DNA of 64,000 bases from Xestospongia bergquistia (GCA_963965975.1 OZ014419.1:620001-684000), one strand, 5' to 3'; shown: positions 36,965 to 60,575, counted from the first letter of the stretch. The notes: generated from the letters alone by a model not told the origin. A program made the numbers and translations.

Positions 36965-39754
36965 TTATAATCTTTTTTGAGGTTCATAGACAGTGGGTAG
37001 CGAGATATCACTCTCATTGCGTAGGAGCCAAAGATAAGCTGCAACCAATGCTAAAAATGGCAGTGCTAAACACCAACAGAGATTCTCTTGAAATAAAAGA
37101 TTAAAACGGACATTAAAAGAGACAGAGTCACATTGTCTGTACTCGTTACATACTTCTAATACCATCATAGCACGAACTGGAATGGGTGGAGTCACAGCAT
37201 TTAAATTAATAAACTCAGTCATATGAGTGACTTTTAATGACTCATTGAGGAGAATATATTTTCTGCCTACACTTAACACAGCTGTATAATGATGTGGGGT
37301 CTTTTCCGAAGCCTTTCTGTCATGAATTTCAAATGAAAAGGAAAATGACTTTCCATGTGCATCTCGGGGACTAAGACTGCGACCACAGACTAGAACAAAG
37401 GTACTCTCTTTATGTGTAAATCCATTTCCTCCTAATGTATCAGATGGCCATGTTTCTACACTTATCTCATAGTCTGTTGGATGGACAGTACCAGTTGAAA
37501 AACATACTAATTCCCCTGATAGACTTGTTGCCAGTATTTCCAGACCTGGATTAAAAGGATCTATGTGATCAGATTGTAGTGTGTGAGGTATAAAATCGTG
37601 TTCAGTAGTAACATGGTCCACACATCCAGCATACAAGTCGACAATGTATACACCACTTAAAGATGGAACGATAGCAGACAAATGATATCCACCTTTAGGA
37701 GAAGACAAGTGTATAAGAAGAGGTGAAGAATGGACAATTGTATTTAAACTCATCGGTGTTGACATGGTAGGTTTTCCTGTTGTACCATTAATAATCCACA
37801 GGTCACCAAATTTAGACAACAAAATAACTTCCATGGAACTGTCTGCATGAAAATTGGCAAATCTTGCACTCAATTCTATAGGCATTTTAACATTATACTC
37901 CCAGAGTTGTTTCCCAGTTTTATCGACACAGATAATGTTACCACTTTTATCCCCGACGACTAATTCTAGATTCCCATCCCCTGTGAGATCTTCAACAGCA
38001 ACTTGTGCTATAATGGAATCTGCTGTGACAGGAAAACCAGGAGCATCTTGAAGTTCAAGACCTTGAAGAACATGCAACTGGCCTGCAGTTGAACCTATTA
38101 TAATACTTAATGGGTCGCCTTTACTGAGTCGTACTACAGTGGGTGAACCCAGTAAATATGAAGGTTGGTCTGATGACAATTTCGTCAAACTAAGCAATCG
38201 TTGTTTAATAATTTGTTTTGTTTTAAGACTTATAATTATTATACCAGATGCTCCATAATTGATTAATTCCTCCTGTCTAAGTCCAGTTTTGATCAAATTA
38301 GAACTCGATCCGTATTGATGCTTGTCAAAGTAATAGCTTACAGGAACAATCATTTCATCTTCTTCCCCATCTTCGTTAATATCAATAATTACAGGGGTTG
38401 CCAATACATGAGGATCAACAAAAACATACATGTTGTCATTGGGATCCAAACCAACTGGTCTCTCTCCGGGTTGGTGCCGAGAGAAAAGAGTATCTGCATC
38501 GTGACCGAAATACGAATCAAACTTAGAAAACTGGTCTGAATCAGACAGCTGTGGTTCTTGTTGAATAGGTTTGTAGGATGGATTCTACAAGTAAAAATAT
38601 AGATAAATAAGTATGTGTAATCATATGCCATATAGCAGGGAATCTTTGTGGACAAAATATTGGTAAGTAGATTATAATACTAGTAAAATTAAGTTTGATA
38701 CATATGATGACAAACTTAATGAAAAATGTCTCTTCAAAAAACCAGGAAGTTTGTTGTTCTTTTAAAATATTTTGTAAAGTGTAAATGACAACCGAGAGTA
38801 AAAAGTTAGAAAGCATACTCACTACTTGCTCCACCCACTACCACACCCCACTTGCTCCACCCACTACTACCACACCCCAAATAAAACATTGGAGGATAAA
38901 AGTTTGACAAACGAAACACGATTTGCCAATTTTTCTTCCTCCAAATTTACCCACTATATGGTACATAATAATTACTGGATTGAACTTGAAGCGATTTCCT
39001 ACTTGTTTTGTCATTTCTGCTGCTAATCTCTCTATATAATCTTTCTCCAAGCTGTACCAATCTCTTCTCACTCGTAATGGAGGAATCTAACAGAAAAAGA
39101 GGAGACAAGAGACAGATGAAGCAAGATGAAAGCATAGCTTAGTAAACCTTTATTGTGTCTCCATGGAATAAAGTGTTATTGACTCGGAGAAATAAAACTT
39201 CAGCATCAGTAGTAGTCAATACTATATCAAGTTGTCCATTTCTGTCAACATCATACTGAAAATATATAAAGAGGTTGACCCTGTTATAATAATATCTTGA
39301 TTAATAAAATAACATACAGCTAATGGACTTGCAAAAAAAGCTCGATCTTCTACATAAAAGGGCCAGTTGTCAACAATGTGTCCATTTTCTCCATGAATAG
39401 CCCAAACTTCACCTGAATAGGAGGGAGCGATTATGTCACGTAAACTATCACCGTCCACATCAATTAAAAGGGGTGTGGCCATAAGTGGTGATTCTCGAAG
39501 ACGAGATGTCCATAATGTCTTGAGATTGAATTGAGAGCAACTGTAGATGTGTAATAAATAACTAATCAATAATTATAATTATAATTATTAATTCTCAATA
39601 TTAATTAAGATTAATTTTTCAAGCTAATTAATTAATGGTGCCAAAAATTTAGTGTATTTTACCTTTCTCTTTGCTTTTTGGTGTCCTCTTCGCTAGAGCA
39701 TTCCTGTATTGTTAACAATAGAACAGTAACTAGAACCAGATGCAACGAGCTCAT
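36965..39754 (-). CDS. DEX1-like FG-GAP type I membrane protein
   Basis: Homologous along its length to plant DEFECTIVE IN EXINE FORMATION 1. The start at 39754 gives a signal peptide (MSSLHLVLVTVLLLTIQ). Next come repeated beta-propeller/FG-GAP units: LWTSRLRESPLMATPLLIDV, DGDSLRDIIAPSYSGEVWAI, WPFYVEDRAFFASPLAV, VLFLRV-type, and later ATPVIIDINEDGEEDEMIVPVSYYFD, GSPTVVRLSKGDPLSIIIG, DLTGDGNLELVVGDKSGNI. The DxDGDG/DxNEDG loops are possible Ca2+ sites as in integrin alpha propellers. The last large exon (36965-38449 and beyond) carries one transmembrane helix (WCLALPFLALVAAYLWLL) and a short cytosolic tail. In plants the protein acts in pollen-wall patterning; its animal role is unknown to me. 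Confidence 0.87.
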
Positions 39755-39956
39755 ATCCTTTCAGTTCTTAGCACCACCCCTTCACGTGTTGAATAGGTAG
39801 GCGTGGCAGACGACTCGTAGTACAATTACGTATCACTGCAGTTTACTGCATGATATCTTTGCTTACTACAACAGATACTCTCCTCCTTCTTTTCACTAAA
39901 GCTACATTGCTGACGATCCTCTTCTGCAATCGATTACACTCACGATTCAGTGTGTC
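39755..39956. promoter_or_regulatory. Divergent promoter DEX1-like / FAM117-like with CACGTG
   Basis: A 202-bp spacer between divergent ATGs with CACGTG at 39783-39788 (TTCACGTGTTG), close to the DEX1-like start. GGCGTGGCAGACGACTCG nearby is locally GC-richer than the surroundings. Confidence 0.5.
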
Positions 39957-41563
39957 ATGTCGACTCCAACTATAACTTCTCGTTACCCCAGACCTCTCAA
40001 AGCAACACAGACTTTCCAACACCAGGCTATGCCTTCCTCTTCTTCCTCTTTAATTAAGTCTCAACCAAGTTCTCCTGCCTACTCTACTTCGGGAAACAGT
40101 AGAAACGGGTTCAACCCACCTCCTGATCTCACTTCTCATCTCCCAGTATCTGATAACAGGAGAGGTCAGTACTACATTGTTTACAATAGTATAGTTCTCT
40201 CTGTTAATACTCCCTTTTTTTGTCCTCCATTTTTAGACTGTCAACAACCACATCCATCAAGTAAAGAGTTTGTTGATCGTGCCAGTCTTTCTTCTCTACT
40301 TTCAATGGTGGCCCCGAGACGTGCTAATTCCCTTGACTCGTTGGACAATGCCAGTAGTTACCTCAGTGTGGCAGCTTGGCCGGTGAGATATTCACTGACA
40401 TCTTACATTTACAAAAGCCCAATGTTGTGAGAGGTAGTAGTAACCAGCGCTAACTGACTATAAACCGAATGTTGTTTTTTCAAATAAGAGTATGTTTATC
40501 ACTAAGACTTAAAAGATATCACATTCAAACTCCTGTTTTGGGAGACAAGCATCCCTCCCTTATCCAAATTAACAACCAGTGACAGCCAATTGTGGGCAGC
40601 ACCTGTTCACATGAAGAGGTGTCACACAAATTGGGATTTATTTGTATACAGCACCTGGAGTGAACCCCTTTGTAGTTGATTTATAATTTGTTCGTCTTCT
40701 CCTTTAGTCTGTTAGTCAAAAAGAGGATATGTGGAATGAATGTTCACATAAACGATCCAATTCTTGCTCCAGTGCTGACAGAATTAATAATGTAAGTATT
40801 TTTTGTCTGCTCATATAATTAATGATATTCATAGTTTATAATTAGTCTTGCATACTGGTCATAGTATCAAGTAGTTTATTAAATAATATTAAAAGTAATT
40901 TATCATTACATGCATTGTTTAAATTGTGTCAAAGAACATTATTTATGTTCTTTAGTTTCAACGTCACTGTAGCAAAACTAGTCACTATTCACGAAAAAGT
41001 GTTGAAGGACTTAATCAAGAGATCTCGGCTGTTTTGGAAGGAAAGTCCTTTGATTATGTCGTAAGTTTCAACTCTTTAAAGAACACTGTAGTTGTAGTTT
41101 TGTTTAAATAGCACTCTCATCCCGATGGCCATATAGCACCAGTTCACGAACTTCTTACTCAAGTCAGTTTTCAAACCCCTCCCACCCATTCCTCTCCCTC
41201 TCTCTCTCTTCCTTCGTCTCCTCATGAGCTCACTCCCTCTCCTTTCCAAAGAGACAGTCCCATCATTATTGATGTTTATTCATCTTCTCATCCACCTCTT
41301 CCTAAAGCTGCATTTGGTCGCGAGCCTCCTGATAGTGCAGAGAAATGTACTATTGTACAGGATAACTTGTAAGTCCACCATTAATAACTGTTAATAATGT
41401 TATCAAGCAATAACCACAGACTGTATCATTATTGAATGTGTGTGTGTGTGACATGTATAAATTAGGATGTACTAATTGGTTGTCATTGCAACAAAGGCTG
41501 TTCCTGTGATAATCATAAATGCTTTGTGTGAACATAAATTGCTGTTCATTTCTGTTTTATTAA

Positions 41564-41594
<31 letters not shown>

Positions 41595-41723
41595 GGTAGA
41601 TGTCTCTCTGAGAATTATATACCACGAGCACCTGACAAGTCAAAAGCTAACATTGTTTTTAAAGGAACTGTATTTGCTCCTTTATTACCTTCTCATAATT
41701 TGAAGACTGTAGCTATTATATAA
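39957..41723 (+). CDS. FAM117 / GLCCI1-family protein
   Basis: Seven exons (39957-40164, 40237-40382, 40708-40791, 40956-41060, 41112-41368, 41600-41723, with small uncertainty). No enzyme domain is present; the protein is Ser/Pro-rich. It shares spaced motifs with vertebrate FAM117A/B and GLCCI1: RRANSLDSLDNASSYLSVAAW (family: RRTSSLDAITGPYLTGQWP), an SxKTSHYSRKSVEGLNQEI helix, KAAFGREPPDSAEKCTIVQD (family: FKREPPEGCEKVKVFE) and APDKSKANIVFKGTVFAPL (family: CPDKNKVNFIPTGSAF). Molecular function is poorly known; GLCCI1 was found as a glucocorticoid-induced transcript. The last intron ends in a (TC)n tract directly at the acceptor. It is followed in tandem by PSMD11, 181 bp downstream. Confidence 0.8.
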
Positions 41724-41904
41724 CGCTGGTATATACCAGTGTAGAGCTAATGTCAGTGTCTGCTTACTAATTTTTTTCCACCTCGTATAATAATTATAAA
41801 AATGCAATAAAATAGGGCGGGGCTGAGCTGCGTGGGTGGGCTGAAATAATTCTTGCACAGTATTAAAGTTATATTCTAATTATAAGTAATCTCAATAATT
41901 CAAG

Positions 41905-44442
41905 ATGGCTACCTTGACGGAGCAATTCGAAATGGCAGAGCAGTTACTATTTAAGAAATCAGTCAATGAAGCTATTGATGTATTAAATAAGATAGGTAAA
42001 AATCTACTAGCTATAATTATAAGTATATTTAAAAAATAAATGTTAGACCTCGTGGCTTCATCCTGCAGTTATTAAATATGTATATTTTATTGATAGTATC
42101 TGCTCCCAATGAAGACGATAAAGAAGAAGCTATTAAGTTAAAAGAAATAGCAATTTTAAAACTGGGGGAGACTTTGGCGAAACATCAAATGGCAGAAGGT
42201 TTCAAATTTTGTGGGTGTGGTTATCGATATCATTGCATATTGTAGAGTTAGGCAGCCTAATAGAACAAACAAGAGCGTCCATTGCTGTCTTCTCTAAAGC
42301 TAAAGCTGCCAAGTTAATTCGTGCTTTGGTAGATTTATTTTTAGACATGAAAGTATCTACAGGACACGAGGTCAAAGTTCAATTTATTCATTGAACCTAA
42401 TTATAAAAATGGCACAATTTTAACTGTTATTAATATTGTAGGTATCACTTTGTAAGCAGTGTATTGATTGGGCTAAAAATGAAAACAGAGTCTATTTGCG
42501 ACAGGCACTAGAGGTAATCTCCTTTGACCTTTGACCTTTCGACCTTTATTTTTGTTAGGCTCGGCTAATAGCTGTCTATATGGACCAACAAAGTTATAGT
42601 GATGCCTTATTGATAGGTATAATGACAAGCTTTGTTAAATGTAATTCTTGTTTTCTGTCTTATCTATAGCATCTTCGTTGTTAAGGGAGTTAAAAAAAAT
42701 AGATGACAAAGCACTACTGGTTGAAGTAAGTACATGTAAAACTATGTGTCCATTTATATAACTATGTATCCATACATAAAACTATCTGTCCATTCTAGAC
42801 ACATGCATCCATTCACTCAATTATGCATATAGAAAAGTGTATTCATCTATTTATTCTATATTTAAATACAGGTCCAGCTGCTGGAAAGCAGAGCTTATCA
42901 AAAACTAGGCAACATCAACAAAGCACGGTAGTATATTAATATGTTAATTATATTTTAATATTTTGACTTTAGAGCTGCATTAACATCAGCTAAGACAACA
43001 GCTAATGGCATCTACTGCCCACCAAAACTACAGGTAATATTATCACATCTCATGTTAGCCAACCTGTCTCTGTACTCCGATGGACACACATATTTAATAT
43101 AGATACAATTCCCAAAAGTTGTCTTGTATTAGCGACAACTGTATGTCGTTTTTATTATAAATTTTTGTTTAGATTAAAGACTCGAGTGAAGTTCTCCATA
43201 TATGTACAATTTGTTTATATTGTGACTATACAGTTGTTAATAGTCATTGGATAAATTCCCCAATAAAGGCTTGTTTACTTATATACAATAGTATATTGTA
43301 CAATGAGAATATTAATTGTTATGGGACTTTGAACCTTGAGGCAAATAAGGCATAAAATATGAATGTTATTTGTACATGTAAGACAATCTTATAATGGAAT
43401 TATTAGTTTGTTATTGTTGTGTTTGTTGTAATGTTCTTTTGTTCATTTTTAGGCATCTTTAGATCTTCAATCTGGTATTGTTACTACATTTTATAATGAT
43501 ATTGTTCTACATAGCAGACAGGTATTCTTCATGCTGAAGAGAAAGATTTCAAGACGGCTTACTCTTACTTTTATGAAGCCTTTGAGGTACATGTTAATAA
43601 TTGGATATATTAGGATATGATCAGTATATTGTCAGTATAGTTTAGGAATATGATCAGTATATCATCAGGATACGTTAGGATATGACTAGTATATCATCAG
43701 GATATTTTAGGATATGGTCAGTATGCTAGTTCGTGGTTAAGATAGATTAGGATATGAGTCTGTTTATCACTATTCTTTTGGTTTCCTTTTTAATGAGACA
43801 AAAATAATTTGTGGGCAATAGAGACATTGTTATGGCTATTACCTAGAAGTGGGTGGGGGATAGACTGGTTCCTTTTTCACTTTCTGCCTTTTTTCTCAGA
43901 ACTATGATTCCATTGATCATCCACAAGCTGTCATTGCTCTCAAGTACATGTTATTATGTAAAATTATGCTCAACCAGTAAGTTTTAAACTTGATAATGTG
44001 ATTAGAAATACTCTTTGCCTACTTTCTTTTCAGACCTGAAGATGTCCAATCTATAATTACTGGTAAGTTAGCATTGAGGTATACTGGGCCACAGGTAAGA
44101 GGGTGTGGTCTATAATTACACTGTGTTAACGTTATCATTTGTAGTTAGTGGCTATGCAAAATATTGCTAAAGCTAGTCAAAATCGATCTGTTGCTGAATT
44201 TGAAAAGGTAAATATAATTTATGTACAACAATATTCATTCTTCTTTGTGTTGTTATTAGACAGTCAAATTGCATTGTGAATACATTTCAGATGACCCAAT
44301 TGTTAAGGTACGTTGATTATCTTATCAATTGTTATTTAACGGGAACATCTTTAATTAGTCTCATCTGGACAGTCTCTATGACACCTTACTGGAACAAAAT
44401 TTATTACGAATTATAGAGCCATTCTCAAGAGTAGAGGTAGGA

Positions 44443-44474
<32 letters not shown>

Positions 44475-45678
44475 GTGTGTGTGTGTGTCTGTGTGTACAT
44501 GTAAGAAGAAGAAAGAGAACTTACTAATTGTCAATTACTAGTGGTCACTTTAAAGTACATTCAAGGTGTAGTAAGAAGACTACACAAGTTAATTTGTAAA
44601 TTAGTACAAACACTAAATTTGACACAGCATGTTTGGCACAATTCATTGTCATTCTAAACCATATCATGACATAGGACAACTAATACTATAAATAGTATAC
44701 ACTAGCTGTTAGCTGTGGTTATTAGAGTAGTAGAACAGAGTCAACAAAGTGCTTTTCCTCTTTTTGAAATGTCTATGTACTCACTAACATCATACAGCTG
44801 TGACTTTATCAACACATGATCAATATTATAGTGACTTGATTTATGATCATGATTGTCACATGATTGTCACATGATTTTACCATAGTTGACTATTGTTTAC
44901 ATGAGGTTTTTTATTTTTAGGTTGATCACGTAGCTTCTCTGATTAATTTAAGACAAGTAAGTATATAAGATATATATCTTGTTTGTATTACTCATTATAG
45001 GATCTTGTAGAAAGGAAATTATCACAAATGATATTGGACAAAACACTACATGGTGAGTCTTTGACAGTTTTTATGGGGTTAGCCCCTGTCATTAAGATAA
45101 TAATTAACTAAGGTATAGCTTTCTAATTATGATGCGATTATATTAGTTAATTTGTTACTTCCCAATCACTTCCAATTACTTCCCCGTCACTTTCCGTGTT
45201 ATAAATTAATTACAATATTATAATTACTGTGGTAGGTTGTTATGTAACTCTAGAAAATGGCAATATTCAACGAATTCTCTGTTTGTATATTTGAAGATTG
45301 GGCAGCTGTAAATATTTAGCTATTATTGTATTGATACATAGAAATTGGTTTCATGCTAGTTTGTTTTGAGGTAGCTTAGTAATGACATACCTACATTGAC
45401 TCTCCCCCATCAGTGAAGGGATGCATGAAAGAATGAACAAATGATGGATAAAAAAGATACCTGTCTTAATAGATTTAATAAATCATGTGACATGGATGTT
45501 GTGGGTTTATTACAAGCTTCTTCCTTTCCACATAGGTATCTTGGATCAAGGCAAAGGAATTCTTGTTGTTTTTGAAGATAGTACTGTTGATCAGACATAT
45601 ACAGCTGCTCTTGATACCATTGGACAACTTGGAAAGGTTGTTGATTCTCTTTACCAAAAAGCAAAATCTGTCCAATAA
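41905..45678 (+). CDS. PSMD11: PSMD11 / Rpn6, 26S proteasome lid subunit
   Basis: Non-ATPase lid subunit that clamps the 20S core to the 19S particle. The start at 41905 ([15 protein letters not shown]) and the exons follow the family: [162 protein letters not shown], then the PCI domain ([60 protein letters not shown]). It ends [16 protein letters not shown]. One intron (about 43472-43518) is only 47 nt. About 420 aa in all, normal for Rpn6. Confidence 0.95.
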
Positions 45679-46954
45679 CAAAATACAATACAACTTGTAT
45701 AATTGATGCATGTTCACAGTGTATTTAATAAAAAAAATTGATAAACAAAATAAGTATTCTTTGCGCATCAAATTTTTAAGGAGACAAAAAAAATTGAACA
45801 GTTAGAAAAAATACAATTTCTCCATTTTTCCTTTTAACCTTAACTAATCTCCTCTCTTGGGGATGTCCCACTTTCAATAGTTATGGCCTCTTCATTTTGA
45901 CCTTGTCATTATGACATAATGCTCATGTAATTTACAGATAGGATATGTTTCAAGTATTTTGTCATAAAACATTTCACTGACTTGTTTGAAAATATTCAGT
46001 CTCCTAATAATTCTGTCAATTTATTCAGTATAACATACAGTTAATATTACTTAATACTACATATTATATCTATAGTATATATATTAATGTCATATTACTG
46101 AATTACTCATAAACCTTCCTTGTAACGCATGAGTAACCAGGTATTGATATACCTGGTTAGCTAAACAAGAAATACCTGCCAAGCATTAGAAGTAGCTTAA
46201 TTGTTGTTCATAATACCAGAACATTTCAAATTCTAACAGTCTCTCTACATTATTAACAGACACAATCATAACACATACTCTATAATTATATAAATTATAT
46301 TAAAAATTATTTTATTCTCGAAAAGATTGAAGCCATCTATCATCCTTAGATCAGTTTTGGGTGTGTGTTAAGTCTTTAAACAATATACTAAGAATCCATT
46401 ACTTTATTGATATAATACTTGACATTGTTTAGACAGATGTATAGATCAGGTATTGGCATGAGATAAAAGACTGCCAGATGTTTAGTTTATGAACAGCCCA
46501 TCATCATTTACCAATATTTTACTCATAATGATGTCAGCTGGACTTTAAGGAAACATTCTCACCTCCCTACCCTCTCCTCTCCACAAAGGGGAAACGTGTA
46601 CACACTAAAATGCAATGAGTAAAATTGGATTATTGTAATTAGTTATAATTGATCTATGGTCAATTATAACTAGTGGTTTATTAAGAAAATATGTTTAGTA
46701 TGCAATTAAAATAATGAATTTAATTTTCTGCTGCTTTTATAGTGTCAGCAAAAATATATTAGATCATCTATTGTAATTTTAATAACCATATTTCAAAAAA
46801 ACATTTCAATTAAAAGTGAAGGAATTATATAAAATAAAAGAATAGTTTAAAAGAGAGGTTTAAAAATAATATAATAATAACACTGTACAATAGGAATAAA
46901 GTGAAGTGATACAGACCATCATATCATCCATAAAAATATAATAGTTGTCATATG
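45679..46954. other. 1.3-kb convergent intergenic region with two perfect hairpins
   Basis: Largest gene-free stretch in the window, AT-rich and without a convincing frame. It contains a 10-bp inverted repeat with a 4-nt loop (AACCAGGTAT at 46135-46144 / ATACCTGGTT at 46149-46158) and a 13-bp inverted repeat with a 7-nt loop (TAGTTATAATTGA at 46640-46652 / TCAATTATAACTA at 46660-46672). These could be remnants of miniature transposons or structured 3' RNA. AATAAA signals for PSMD11 lie just after its stop (about 45726). Confidence 0.6.
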
Positions 46955-48937
<1,983 letters not shown>

Positions 48938-49114
48938 AGCTCTTCTCTTCTTTTTTTGAACGCCACCAATCGGGCAATCAAATTTATAAGTCCTTGTCAG
49001 CTACTTATCAGAAATTATTAATTAATTAATTAATTGATTTGTAAAAATAGTTAAAGTAGCCGGCGAGTGGGTTGAGCTAACAATAATTATGACATGTATA
49101 GTACAAACTAATTC

Positions 49115-49199
<85 letters not shown>

Positions 49200-49435
49200 A
49201 AACTCAAAATGTTAATATAATTTATAGAAGAAAGTAAAAAATTGTGCAATTTCTTGTAAGTTTCCCAAAAATTTTAATTTATAAGTGTTTATTTGGTAGG
49301 TGTAGTTAGTGAAACAATAAACATTATATTGTAAATAATTGTAATATATTAATTTTGTATAACATATATATACAGACACACACACACACAATTAATCATT
49401 AAGTGTAGAGAGTTAAACAATGACATCATCGCCTT
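48938..49435. other. Intergenic spacer with (GA)n array
   Basis: Tandem-gene spacer upstream of the receptor-like gene. It holds a second (GA)n array at 49119-49194, an (ATTA)n stretch near 49018-49035 and a (CA)n run near 49376-49390. No gene is seen. Confidence 0.6.
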
Positions 49436-50402
49436 TTATGTGGTCTTGTGTTTGTTGACTGGTTTGTGTGGAGTTGGATATAATGCTGAGTGGAGTGTCA
49501 TTCCTGGAGTACCTCGAGCCTGATGTCTGTAATTAATAGGTTGAGAGGGAGTACCTAAAATGATAGACAGAACTAAAGAAGAGATTAAGATTACCAGCTA
49601 CATAGTTAACTGCACATGATAACAGGAGAGAGAGACACATATTAGGAGGAATCTATACAATAAATGATATTTTGTCTATAACTAAAATGAAGAAATCTTT
49701 ATACAAAACATAATTTCATAAAAATATGATGACAGACATATTCAATTTATGATTGCAAAAATACAACAATAAGTCAAGAATATCACACTTAGTGACTCTA
49801 ATTATCAGAATACATGTTGAAAACTAACATTCCTATCAATTAAGCCATTGAACAAAACTGTCTTTGTGCCAAATACCACTAAACTACTAACAACTATTAC
49901 AAGAATCACTCTTGACTGTATTAGGTCAGATCATATTGCCATACCTATAATGCCAGCATCTTGAAGTACTGCTTCATTCAATTCTTTCACAGCACTTACT
50001 AGGTTGCTCATTACAGAGTTCTCCGTCAAACCACTGTTCAGTACAAGCATGTAATATAAAATAATATTGAATTCTTACCGTCTACTAATGGGTTCTTTAC
50101 ATAACGGACATTTTGGTTTTTTATTACTTGATAATACTGTACCAATACATTTCCTATTGTGACATGATAACAATTGGAGGATAGTTACAACACGTCTCAT
50201 ACTTGCAAAACTGGTGAAGACAACGCGTTTTACAAGGTTCGTCCAAAAGTTCTAAACTGTAATGAGTGGGTGGAGTTGAGGGAGAAGTCAATCTCTTCAA
50301 AATTTCTTACCATATAGGACACTCTAGACACTTTTTCAAATTTCTTACAGTCTCTCTGACTTCAAATACATTATCTTCTGCTGGAACTTCTTCTGTAGAC
50401 AT
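49436..50402 (-). CDS. Small BRCA1-type RING protein without BRCT
   Basis: The start at 50402 gives MSTEEVPAEDNVFEVRETV, then the RING over three exons: NLKKCLECPIC / LELLDEPCKTRCLHQFC / KKCIGTVLSSNKKPKCPLCK. The RING is C3HC4 and most like BRCA1 (ILECPICLELIKEP...FCKFC...QCPLCKNDITKR). The next exon (GLTENSVMSNLVSAVKELNE) corresponds to the BRCA1 helix after the RING (SLQESTRFSQLVEELLKI) used for BARD1 pairing. The last exon is short (TPSQPINYRHQARGTPGMTL) and stops at 49436. A 15-nt microexon (near 49592-49606, inserting VNYVA) would keep the frame. Total only about 140 aa: no serine-rich middle and no BRCT, and the next gene begins 500 bp downstream. It could be a BRCA1 RING paralogue or a truncated BRCA1; another RING family is less likely. 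Confidence 0.75.
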
Positions 50403-54448
<4,046 letters not shown>

Positions 54449-54891
54449 TGGAAACTAAAAATTTTATTGACTTCTATTTTATTTTAGTATTTGGAGAATA
54501 CAAGATTCTTATATGTACAAACTCTTTTATTGAATATAACTATCATCATCATTCTAATATTAATTATATAAAATTAATCAATGTTAAAAACGAATATAGC
54601 AGTGTTGTTCTGGTTTGTTTAAATGGGACTAATTTTATTCTTGGCTCTTAAAAATTTATAATAAATTGACTAAAACATTTACAATACACAATTAAAACTA
54701 AAACATTTACAATACACAATTAAAACTAAAACATTTACAATACACAATTAAAAACTAAAACATTTACAATACACAATTAAAAACTGAACACAAAAACAGA
54801 ATGATTATTAATGTTATGATGATTCATGAAAATAATCATAAATTAATTGTTATTAATTAACTTTGTAGACTGTTCTAAAAAGAGATTGGTC
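54449..54891. other. Convergent spacer ZAK / HECW with 28-nt tandem repeat
   Basis: About 440 bp between convergent stops. A unit of 27-28 nt (CTAAAACATTTACAATACAC + AATTAAAA) is repeated four times in tandem at about 54669-54785. The rest is AT-rich. The short frame at 54448-54651 is not supported by anything else. Confidence 0.7.
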
Positions 54892-59867
<4,976 letters not shown>

Positions 59868-60575
59868 AGTAATCCACTGTAATGAAATGAAATAGGGCTA
59901 CTAATTTACATTGTAACTATTAGATTATATTACAACAAAAGTCATATTGTGTATTGTTTTTAATAACAGCTGTTAGTGGAGAATTTTTCACTGGTCCAAG
60001 AGTTGAGGGTCATGTATTAGAACATGTGATCTCTTCCTATCATTATTTAACTCGTATAATTATAACAATATATCACCAAAAGGAACTCATCTCATTAACC
60101 ACAATTTGGACATGTACCAACTATAACAGCCAGTGATATAAAATATAGTAATTAATTGTATAGAACTAGTCAGTACTACATATTAACGTGAGCTAATTAT
60201 AATACCGTTTATATTATGATTTCACTAAAATATATTATAATATACAATACTTCGTTACATTAGAAATTTATCGATATTATTGTAATACAGATTAGCTTTA
60301 CCTTTAACTCGAGTGTCTGTCTAACAACAAACTGACTGGGTTTCAGCTGCTCGTATATAAATTCATAGGACAGAACAAACTGGAACTGTTTGCTTTATAT
60401 CCCACGAGAGCAAGTCAACTTTCAAATTACTTTCTTTCTTAATTATAAGAATATTTACGGTATAGGTAATAGTAAAAGACTAAATTTAATAATTACATGT
60501 AATGAGTAAATAAAAGAAAAGGGGGAACTATTATAAGCAAAATGACGTAATATAGAATGAAATGAAGTAAGAACA
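59868..60575. other. Tandem spacer NKTR-like to HECW; HECW upstream region
   Basis: About 710 bp upstream of HECW and downstream of the NKTR-like stop. It is AT-rich. A slightly GC-richer patch at about 60300-60420 (CAACAAACTGACTGGGTTTCAGCTGC) contains an E-box CAGCTG and may be the HECW promoter or 5' UTR exon. No coding exon is recognised, including no C2 domain. Confidence 0.45.

Noticed and set aside
59954..60136. 60-aa plus-strand frame upstream of HECW
   Set aside because: No recognisable domain, weak coding character and no splice partners.
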